Assembly: GCA_035771175.1 (NCBI GenBank)
Contig: CM069607.1
Coordinates: 13,958,001 to 14,022,000, forward strand
Direction of reading: 5' to 3'
Length of the DNA: 64,000 nucleotides
From: Paratinospora sagittata
Taxonomy: Eukaryota; Streptophyta; Magnoliopsida; Ranunculales; Menispermaceae
Part shown: one piece after another, positions 34,486 to 46,400 of the stretch
Position numbering within the stretch: the stretch's first letter is position 1
How the letters are laid out: the number at the start of each line of letters is the position of its first letter
Program-made: the position numbers and the translations under genes
The notes under the pieces: generated by a model
Told to the model about the DNA's origin: nothing
The model's database searches: none
What the model saw: only the letters and a program-made list of their open reading frames with translations

Positions 34486-37400
34486 CATATATAGAGAGAG
34501 AGAGATTGAAAGAGAACCTTAACAACATCATCAACACCCTTCGCCTCTTTCAAGAATTGTTTGTTCTTGGCCTCAAGAACACTTGCAACTAAAAATATAG
34601 AGAGAGAATTCTTTTGGCCTATGAATCCAGTCTTCAAATTCTCCCTCTCAAACTTTCCATACTTCTTCAGAAGCTTATTATTTTGCTTTGGCGGTACGTC
34701 CTTATTTTTAGTTGCACTCGACTCCTCATACAATGTGAAGATGTTTGGGTTGTATTCCATGGCCCACATTAACTGAAATGAATTTTTATTAGTTTCCGAT
34801 ACTGTTCTTGCATCAAGTATATTTGAACACCTAAATGATATTATATAGCTCTCCAAAGAGATTTTCAACTTTTGCTCAGAATTAAATTTAAAAAAAAAAG
34901 ATAAACTAGAGATGAGAAAAGCTGAAACCATGCGAACTTCCAACTTTCTTACTGTTTTGAACCAAAGTCTGACAACACCACCTCAAACTTCAGCAAATTA
35001 GTTCTCAGTGAAATTAGAACTACAGAAAGATCCTAATCTAACAATTGTCTAATTTAGGCTTTCAAGAAAACAAAAAGACATTTCCTATTGGGCAACAATT
35101 TAAACAGGAGTGCTTGCTCTAGCTCACCTCCCAAAGGTACAAGGCATCCACAAATGAGAACTCTCTACGGAAAAGCACCATCAGCATCCGAAATGCAAAT
35201 AGGTATTCTCCTCCATCTAGATCCTCTGTCATCAATAGTTCTCCATGAGCAATCCATCTAGTTATCTTTCACAAACAAGAGTTCCAATTGTGGAAAAATG
35301 CAAATATAAATGAGAACATTGGTTAGATACAAGTAGATAACATACAAAAAAAAGAAGAAAAAAAAAACATTTCATCTGGCTGTCATATTTGACAAAGAGT
35401 TGTAATGTGAGAATGCATAAGTTAAATTCTTTTTTTTTTTTTTTTGGAGATACGAGGGTATCCAAGATTCGCCCAACTAACCCCTTGGGTCCGTGGTGGC
35501 TTGAGCAAGAGACGTCCCCAATGACCATCCAAGTCTCATGCTTAGCATTAGGCCTTCTTCCCGGTGGATAATAGTGAGACTTGATCCTAGGACTTCTAGG
35601 GTTAGAGTTGGTCCTAGGCACCACCACACTATTGCTTGGATGATTACTCTAAGGGTAGCCTTAACCTGGCTAAGGCAGTCCTATCAACTGAAGGATCATT
35701 TTGCATCATCACTTTCCAGACGATGCTCGCATGGCTTGAGGGTGTTGATACCATTGATACCATTTGGAACTCTAGGCCCATTTAGAAGTGCAATGGTAGA
35801 CATGAATTCACGAAAAGCTACCAAACCAAATCATGTTCATTCCACCATGTACTTTTAAGGTGGGCTAGGAACAAGTCTATTTTCCCAAGTTTTCACACCA
35901 ACACCTCCCACATGTTTTAATAGCCCCCTCAAACTCGTTCATGTTAAGCTATACCAAGCTCTTGAGCCCTTGGACTGTTTTGAACCCTCTAACACTAGCC
36001 TTAAACTAATCCAAGGCCAAAACCTAAATGCTGCAAGGCATTCTCACTTCCCACACATTTCAATAGATCCACCAGACCTATTTGTTTTTTTTTTTTTTTA
36101 AGAGAAGAGACAAAGTAACAATATATATTATTAAGTAAGGGGTACAAAACAGTTTGAGCACAAGGAATGCTCAAAGGAGAACATCCACGGTAGTAAACAT
36201 CCCAGCAGTAAACAATACAGCAGTACTAAGCACACCAAAACAGAACACACCATAACAAAGTTACACTAAGCACACCAGACCTCTTTGTATTTGCAAGGAA
36301 TGAAAAATCGAATTGATTCAGCTATTCTTTTTTGATATTTTAGTGGTTAAATACAGATTATGTGGAAAATCAAATTGGACTAAATTCAAAATTTCAAACT
36401 AATTCAATTAATTAAAAACATTTCAAAATAGTTTGATTTAATTCAAAAGAAATTAAATTAATTTGAAGAAAAATTCAAAAGATTCAAAAAAACTCAAAAA
36501 ATTAAATTAAATTAATTAACATAAAAGATCAAAAAAATCCAAAACATTAAACAAACTAAATTTAAATTTTGAAATTAGATGTTGTAATTTCCTCTCTCAA
36601 AATTACATCTAAAAAATAAAGCTAATATTTTAAATTCTTTATTTTCTTAAAAATTTAAAAAAGCATTAAAATTATAAAATCAATTCTTGAATATTTTCTA
36701 TCTTTGAAGCATGACTAATTTTTTGAAGAACTTTTATTAGGTCAACACTATTCAAGTTCTTCAATTAGTTAACATTTATAAACTAATAAATGAAATAAAA
36801 GCAAATTAGTTTTAGGTGCATACAAATTCTAATAGAAACAAATTAGTTGATATTAAAATAGGCTATGAAAGATATAAATCAAAATAGTTTACTTAAAATT
36901 TAATTCACTTAACACTATTCAAATGCTTTATTTAGTTAATATGTCTTAACTAATAAATAAAGTTTTAATCAAAATAAATAAATTGTTAGTTTTAAGGTGC
37001 ATATAGATCCAAGTTCCTTGGGTAAGCTTATTTTTAAGCACATAAAAATGCAAATATAGACAAATTAGTCTACTATCAAAGTAGGTCTATGATTACGCAA
37101 GCTATAAATCCAAATAGTTTAAATTTAAATTGTAGCTTGTCCTCTGAAAAAAAGTAGCCAATTGGATCTTAACACTCAATGTAGAACAATTATAAATCTT
37201 TCACCCAAAAAAAGGGAAAAAAGGAAGTTAGACATATTAATAAACTCATAAATCTATGTTATATGTTAAAAATGGTTTTAAGAGAGAATTCATCATCACA
37301 TGCAGAATATGCACTAGGCATTATTGATGTCATAAATCCTTTTTGAATTCATTATACTAATAACTTAATAAGTTATTAATAAGTTATAAGTCTATAATTA

Positions 37401-40400
37401 TGTTAAATAAAATTTTAGTATCTATTAGAAAATATTCCAATTTAACATTTAGACAAAAATTGTCCAAACTCTGTAAGTAGTGAATTTCTAAAAAAGATCT
37501 ACATGTCGAATTCCCCAAATTTAATTCTCCATGCCCATTCGAATTTTCAATCATTGCATGTTAGCCATGCTTTGCACCCAGGCCCAAGGGTGTTTTGACG
37601 CCCTTTGGATTCCGTAGGATCCCTTTTCTAGTGTATTAGTGGTTTAAAATCGGTAAAATACCACCAAACCCAAACAATAGGAGTTTTCCGCATCATCATT
37701 TTCTACATGTTTCAATTTTTCAGTAGGGGTTTCCACAATTCAGTTTGGATTAGTTTTACACCCTAACTAAAATTAATAAATCTTATCATTTTGAAAAATG
37801 AACCAAACTGATCAAGCACAAGAAACAGAACTGAAATGTTCAACTTCGTTTGGTTTTGGTTGATTGTTTTGAAATTTTCAATACATACCATATAATTGAT
37901 TATGCATTCACAAAAGCACATTAAAAAATCCAATGCCTCCAATATACGAAAATTTGACAAACAACTCAGCACACTATAAAAATATTGCATGGATGCAAAT
38001 TATATCCAAAGTTTCTGATCTATCTTACATCCAATAAATTAATAACATGTGATACATTTGAGGTTTAAGATATCATCCATAGATTTTCAAATTATAGCAA
38101 GCAGGCGAGCATTATTTTTTAAAATATGCACTTGCACGTTCAAGTTCAACAAATTCAAACCATATTCAACGTATATTTTCAACCCTAGTAAAACTTTCAC
38201 AACATTCTAGCATCCAATGACAACAATCTCAAACAACAAAAATAAAGATTTCAAAATTAACAATTTTGGGGATTGATTCGTAGATGTTAGAAATAACGCC
38301 CCACCTAATAAAAAATAGTTGTTCTTTCATTGCCTCGCACTAGTGTTGTTGAATCTTGGGATTGGTTTTGGAACAATCCTCACCAGGAACCAAAGCTTTG
38401 CACCTTGTGGTTCATTTTTTTGCTAGTTGCATAAGCCTAACTCACTTGTGATTAAAATGAAAACTGTAGAATTCTCAAAGGACTCAGTAAGGACTTGAGA
38501 TAGTTGAGAAGGATTGTGGGTTCCTTTATAGGTATCGACAACCCACAAGGGAGTTTTCAAAAATGGTGCATATACATTAAAGAGAGTGATGATGGGTTGT
38601 TGCAGCACACAACATCATTGCCTGGAACCTTTGAAAAAGTAGTGGTAAAGTGGTGGGGATTTTTTTTTCTTTTTTGTTGGGGGGGAGGGAGAGTGACAGC
38701 TGACTAGAGATCTTACAGTTTTAGATAAATTACATTTTTTTATCATTTATCACATAAAGCCTATTAACCTATTACCTATCCATAAAAATAAGTCGACTTA
38801 AGAAATAATGACACTCGCATCTATAAAAAATAAGTCTACTTAAAAATAATCCTACACACCACATTATTGTGACATGTTCTCTAGGTCTCCATAAATACCC
38901 ATGCAACCTTGCTGAAAAGAACACAAACAAAGGAAGAATCACTTTCCCAAATGTTCTAAAAGTTTGATTCTCTTGCATGTCTTTGAGTGATTCTGAGAAA
39001 CACTATGGAAGCTCTAATAGATAGTAAAAAAACGTATAAAGATTGTGAGTGCTTGCAATGTTCTGGCGAGAAGAAAGATATGTTTCCATTCTTATTTCTC
39101 AAGTATCTCTAATCTTCTTACTTTCCCTTATTAATGCTAAATTCAGAGCTACCATGGAACTACAATTGTAGGTATAACCCAATGTTTTTAAGGCGTCGCC
39201 TAGGTGTTCTAGGGAGAAATCGCCCCTAGGCGCAGTGCTAGGCACGCGGTGGGGGTTTATGAAAATATTTAAAAATTTTAGTGGGGTCTCTCTAATTTTT
39301 ATTTTTTTTTAAATGCTTTAAAAACAAAAATCTCCCCTTTCTACAATAAACCCTCGAACCTCTCTCTCCCTAAGCCCATTCTTTCTATTTGCTCCGACCA
39401 AGAAACACTGTCGAAATCTCCGGCAACCGTCGGCAACCCTTCGCCGGCTAATATTTGTTGCCCAACAATTTGTGGACATGATTTTAATTAATATGAAGTG
39501 TGTTTTATCATTTTATGAAAATTTAACATTCATTATAAAATATAGTTAAATATATATGATTTTGTACATGAACTATCCAGGGACCTATAAATAAATATTT
39601 TCTATCACCTAAACCACGTTTAGGCTTCGTTTAGGCTATGTCTCGCCTAGACAGGGCAAATCGCCTAGATATCGCCTTGACGCCTTGAAAACACTAGTAT
39701 AACCTTTCTTCTGGCAAGGGCCTTTTAAGAAGGGTGACCACGTGTACTATTTCAACTAGTTGAAAGTTTTGTCGCACTCTTCAATCCGTTCTCCCTTCTT
39801 TGCTGGAAGTATTTGAAAAGGGCAAGGCATATATCAAAAGGTTTTGCAAAAATCCAATTCAGTGTAGCTACTTTGGTTGTCAACTCCTGTACCTCCTGTA
39901 CAGTTCTTTTTGAAGTCTGCTCCTATAGTGCTTGAATTTTGTACAGGTTGCCTTTTATCACACATTAATTATCATGAACCCTAAGAAATTTTCAAAAGAG
40001 ATTTCAAAGACACACTTACTGGAATCCAACCGCAGGTCATGCATTATTAAAGATTTGGAGAAGTCACAAATGTCTCTACCATGATCATTGCTTCTAAGGC
40101 CTTTCAATTGTGTAACCTTTTGTTATGCCCAATAATTAGCAAATTAATGGCTAACCTTTTCGAAGAAAAGGTTTAACAGTTGGAAACTCTTTAAGGATAA
40201 AGACAAACCAAAGAGTTTAGAGTTAATTATTAGTTAAAGTTAGCTAGGAGATACCACAACTAGCTAAGTGAATGCAAGATGGTTCAAACCAACAACAATG
40301 TGTTTTGGCACCATAATATGTGTTGAGGAAAAGGAAAGCATTGTCATGAGCTAACGATCTTGCATGATAGTGGATTACAAGACCAAGTGTCAAATTGATT

Positions 40401-43400
40401 AAGACACTGATAAATTTCAAGTAGCCAACGTTAATCACTTTGATTCCAAATGCTAAGGATCAATTAGTAGTAGACATTGTATTGAGAAAGCCATCATTGG
40501 GAATAAAGGAAATACAGGAAATACAGGAAACATCCAAGATTACAGGAAATTTAGAAGAATTCATACTAATTAGATGATGCTAAGTAAGTTAGCAAATGGG
40601 AAACAACCAATGTAAGGCAATGATTTACTTACCATTCTGTAAGTTATCTAACAAGCAACTTGATATTTCTAGATAAGGAAATCTAATTGAGGAATTATAA
40701 AAAAAAAATTTGATTAGAAGGATCATGAGATCACTATTAAACAACCTAACAGTCACACTCCAAAGGCAATGTGCACATTTATTGATTCCTAATTACTCTC
40801 TATTCTACTTAAATACATTTTTATTTTATTTTTGAAAAGGAACTATATATTAATAATTATAAATCGATAATAATTACAACCTTAGAAAAGATGAGATATT
40901 CCTACATTCGCTAAGGCTAAACAAAGTTTTCCCATCCTCTCACCCAATCATTTTGTGTGTACCCCATCGCTAATTTACTATTTGCAACCCAACAAGATGC
41001 AAGTGAGAATTTTCCCACACTTTCAACCATGAACTCCCATTATCGTCAAATACTCTCGCATTCCTTTCTTTCCATATAGACCACAACATCTTACCTGGAG
41101 AATGTGCCTTTGTTAGGAAGATCGGGGATAGATGGACGGCGAGGTGTCCAAATCTACCTAACCCTGTGAGGCATTCCTCTAGGAGCTTTACCCCAGGGGA
41201 CATACTAGCATCAAAGATGAAAAACTACTGGAGGATCATGGTTTTTGCTTTATTTTGGTGTGTTTGGAAAGAAAGGAACACTAGAAATTCGTGATGATAT
41301 TTGTAATGGGGAAGAGCAGGTGTGGAGCAACTCAATTTTTTGGTTTAGTTGTAGGGTCAGCAATAGTAAACTATCTTTGGGTTATTCTGCAAGGGATTGA
41401 ACTAGATGTTGGGATTCCATTTTGTGTACTTTGTAAATATTTTGCCTGAGGGGACAGCTCGTCCTCGAGGGCCATTTTGTGCCTGGCTAATAGCCATATT
41501 GTAATGTTTTAATATTATTAATATAATTATCTAGTTTATGGTCGAAAATATATATATATATATATAGACCACAATGCCGCTAGACACTCCACTTGCCAAT
41601 GGGCTTTCCATTTTAGGCATACATTATCCATAAAAGGGAAAATATCAATTCCCGAGTCCCCACCATCCTCACCTTCCATTACTGGAAAGTGATAACACCA
41701 TTTCCTCCATACTTCCTGAGTAAATGGGCATCACTAGCAAATGTGTCCAACTGTCTCCACAGCCTATCTACGCAAAAAACACCAATGTGGAGAACAATAA
41801 ATGTTCGGAAACCTCCTTTGTAGAACATCACTAGTATTTAGTTTTCCATGGGAAGCTACCCCAACCCAAGAACTTGACTTTTGAAGGCACCAGTGCTTTC
41901 CAAATTAGTTGGTTATAAGGATAAGAAGGCATAGAGGGAATTTCCACTAAGGACGCACAAAAGGACTTAGTGGTAAACACTCCTAAGGGATCCCATGGCC
42001 AACACATACAGTCATCCTCTCCTGGGAAGTAACAACCCTCAAGCAAGTTAGTGAGGGAAGTAACTTCCCTTTCTACCCTATTTGTTACTCTTCTACGCAA
42101 ATGGAAGTTCCACAAAAGTGGCCCCCTCTCCCTGACATCTGAGTGAGTAACAAAGTCAGCCACTAGTCTACTATGATGGGTCAACAATCGAGAAAGGTTA
42201 GGAATAGATTTTGAAAAGTGGAAGTACTTTTTTTTTTAAAAAAGAAACAAGGTTAAAAGTTAGTTGTATAACCAACTCAATTACTAGGCCACACTCTCGG
42301 GGAGGTATCAGGCCCGTTCTTGACCCTTTAATCCTCCTCACCCCCTAGGGTGAGTCAGTGGCAAGAGTTGAACTTAGAACCTTTGGATTCTAAAGCCACC
42401 TCTTTACCAACTGCACCAACTCCATGTTGGTTGAAAAGTCCCACATCATAGATCCTATAGGAGCCCATGGAAATTCATTGTGTTTGTTCATCCTATCCTT
42501 CAATCCATGATTAGGTTCAAACTTGGGAAAGGGGACAAAATTCGATTTTGGGAGGATCTATGGTGCGGTACTTCCACACACTTCTGCTTAGTGCTTACAA
42601 CAAGAACACAAATTTCTCTCCGAGCCCATTAATAGAGATCAGATTCCTTGTGAGTATGGATGACACAGTCTACCATCGGATATGAAACACAAGTCAGAAC
42701 ATAACCCTACCCAACGTAAGTAGAGCAAGACCCAGCCCTGCATGAGTAAGGCAGATCCAAATCAGCTTCCTCAACTGATTCTAGAATGTGTACACCATTA
42801 GGGGCCTCTAATTCCTTCTCTTCACCATCTGGTCCTATGAGCTTCACCTTGTACTTTGCGATTGCAAATACTCTGAAGGAGGAAGCTTTCAATCCAAATG
42901 ACTTTGAGATGCACCTGTATAAGGTAGCAACTCCTCTACTCTGGGCTCCGCTTCTGATCATGCAAGATGAGGGTAATCTAACAGTCGACATTCTTATAGC
43001 TCTTAGAAAAACCTATGTAACGTCGAATTAATGTCGAGGTCGAGACGATTGTACCCTAACTTGCCCTAAGAGGTATATATAGAGAGATGTTGATACCCTT
43101 TGATGGCAGTGTAAAGCCGAGGAGGCAGAGGCCAAAAAAGAAAGCCAGTTGAGCCTCTGTGTGTCTAAACTAAGCTTAAATGCAAAAGGCTTGTATCACC
43201 ACCCTCAAGAAAGATTTTCATGACTTCAAAAGCATACTTGGAGAGTTTCTCAACAAGACATCATCGTTGATAAAAATCAAAGTAAATACGAAGAACGCAA
43301 CAATAGTAAGAACGAGAATCATTTGAATTTTTTTGAGCAAGAGGAGATTTCTATAGCACCCCAAGAATCAATCAAGCCATGTATTTTTCAATAAAAGACC

Positions 43401-46400
43401 TCTAACATTCTCTTGAAGTATTGGAGATCCCCTAAGGAACAAAACACTTTTTGGGCTAAGAATATCAAAAGTAGGCATGGGCTTCTTGTCAATAAAAGGG
43501 ACGCTAGGCTAGCACTTAGATCAACTTTTTAGCAGTCCTTGGAAGTTTATCCAGTTCATTTACCCATAGTTTTAAAAATCGTTTTAGGCTTAAGCCTCAA
43601 GGCGAGGCGCTTAAAAAAGGCCTCAAGACTTAAGCCTCAATGTTGTACAGTGAGGCTTACGCCTCGAGACTCAATGAGGCTTAAGCCTCAAATTTTCTAT
43701 GTTAAAATTTAATTTTTTTTGAAAAAAAAAATTATATTTATGACTTTCATATTATTATAACCAATCATTTTAGTGACTATTAGGAATTAATTTTCTTTCA
43801 TTTGAGATAAAACTAAAGCTTGTACTCTTAAATGGATCAAGTCCATCTTTGAATAGGCCCGCTTCTAATGATATATCTTTAAGTTTGTTAACAATAGTAC
43901 AAATACTAGCCTAACAATTTAAAACTTTTGACAAAGTATTCTAATTGCAATTTCTATAAACTAATGAACTAGGAGAAATGACAAAGACCAAATATTTTAC
44001 AATGTATTCGTTAACTTTTTATTTGTTCATGCTTTTAATAGCTTGAAGCTTAAAATTTGGAAAGCTTAGCATATGATTTGTTCTCATTTAGTTCTTAAAT
44101 TTGTTAAAGGAAATTAAGATAAATAAAATATTAAGAGAAATCACTCAAGTACTCTACACATAAATAAAACTAATTTACATTTTTTTGTTATTTTAGTTGT
44201 TTCTTCTTCTATTATTGACACTTGCAATTTTTTAGATTTTTTTTAAAGTTTTTATTACTTGTTTTATGCATTTTCTTTAAAAATATGAGGAGGCTTACGC
44301 CTCGCCTCATAAAGGGAAACAGCCTCGATTACGCCTCACGTTTTTTTAAACCTTGCTCAAACCACATCAAACTAAAAGTGGGCAATGGTCATAGAGTGTG
44401 TTTCTAGGAGCACATTTGGTGTAGAACTTCAGATTTTGCCTCTATATTTATGGCCATTTACAATATGCAGCCTTTCACCATAAGCCAATCCCTTTCTTTA
44501 GTGACACATGTAGTCCCTCGTGGAATATGCATCTTTCTAGGAACTTAGTTGTCAGGAAGGAACTAGAGATAGTTCCATTACTTGTTATTCTTGAGAGTGT
44601 CCATTCAAGTGTCTCTAGTGACAAACCGTTTTGGACCTTGGATTCTTCAAAAGCCTTTTTCCACAAAATCATTCTTTGCTAATTTAATTGATCGTTCTAA
44701 CAGCCTCCTCTTTTAGTTGCATACTTTCATTAGGAAAGCTCGTGTCATTCAAAGTCAGAATTTTGGGGCGGCCTATCTCCTTCGGTAGGATAAACAAAAC
44801 GGACATGGTTCAACGGATGTTTCCTCAAAATTGTTTATCCCCTCATTGGTGTTGTTTATGCAAACAAGAGGGGGAAACAAGAAATCATATTATCATTCAT
44901 TGTAGTTTTTCCAAGAACATTCAGGAGAAGTGGAGCTGACAACTCTCTTTGAACATCATCACAGCTAACAATTCTGACAACTTGTTCCCTTTTCTTTCTG
45001 ATGGCAACCTTTCCACTAGACTCAAAAACTATTGCAGGACCACACTCTTCTTGATAGTTCAGAGCATCTAGAAGGAGAGAAATAGCAGGATCTTCATGGA
45101 GGATTACCACAATGAGAATGGGGTCTAAGAGTCTTCTTTTTTCTAGGCTTCCTTCTAGGCGTAAACCTATAAGGTATCCAAGGATTACAATCTCAGTTTT
45201 TGGTTGAGAGGTTCGCATTTTCTTGCTTCTGTTTTGTAGTTGCAGTTCGGGAGAATTTTTTTCCTCCTAGAGATGCCTTGTACTATTAAAAAATATATAT
45301 TGTTTCCTTTCCAAAAAAAAAAAACATTTTCTTGAAGTAAAAAAGATAGAAAAGGGCACAACCTTGAACTTGATACGACAAAAGGGTTGGAGATTTTGGA
45401 GATACCTCAGTAAAAGTAAAAAAAACATCCACAAAAGAATGCTCTGACTGCACAACTTCAAGCTAGCACAACTACAAATCTATCACGGAAGATTCCCTCT
45501 TAAAAGAAATCAAATCTCCCTTCATAGAGGAGATGCCTTCAATGTCATTCCCCAACAAGATGAAGATTAGTAGACCTTCTTGAGATTGAGAACATCAAAT
45601 CCTATAGGTCTTGGATGTACCTCTACAGATACACAATTAGCAATCTTTTAAGCATTTCCGCTCATTATTTGAGGCCTATCCGAAAATTGATTTCCAAAAT
45701 CGCCACTAGGGTCTGTACATGGATCAATTTGTTGGAGCAAAAGATGAAAAAACACTGAAAACTCATCCACCATCAATTGGGTAGGAATATGGGGAGAACC
45801 TGAATACTGCAACATTCAATTAGAAGGTGTTATAAGTGGAAATCTTTAGAAAAAACTGCCTTCTTGGCGTGGCGACGTGCCTGTGCCCATTCCACTACTC
45901 ATTGGCTAAAAGGCCCACAAAGAGCGACCTCAAGTTGTTAAAAATAGACTAGAAATATATCAAAGCAGATTGTAGCAAAGAAAATCCAAAGACCTTAGAA
46001 AGAAAGGTGGCAGCAAGGAATAAAAGCAAAGATAGAAAACATCAATAAGATAAGTAGTAGGAAGGAGGCAGTCAAATCCTGACTATTGTCTAGTAGGTAT
46101 ATCGACAACATCCCACTTGACCGTAGAAGTAGATTCTTTATCTTTTATTTCTCTAAGAATCTACTTCTACGGTCAAGGGCCATCAAACTACTCCCAAGGA
46201 AAGGGATTAAAGAAAGTATAGTATTTTCTATTGAGATTATAGTCATGAAACAATAACTATTTTGATCTCAAAAAGAAACAAAGGCACCTGTCAAGCAAGG
46301 GGTGTTTCAAAAATATGTTCGAGACAAAAGGGACAATGTGAACCGACTTGAGAATGGTCAAGGAGCAATTGGGAGGAAAAGGATCATCCTAGGGAGTCAT

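Noticed and set aside
42629..42991. Functional ferredoxin gene
   Set aside because: The third cluster Cys is Tyr, about 25 codons are missing and a TAG interrupts the frame.
42560..43050. Processed (mRNA-derived) ferredoxin retrocopy
   Set aside because: No poly(A) tract at the 3' side, and a TATA box is present upstream of the ATG.
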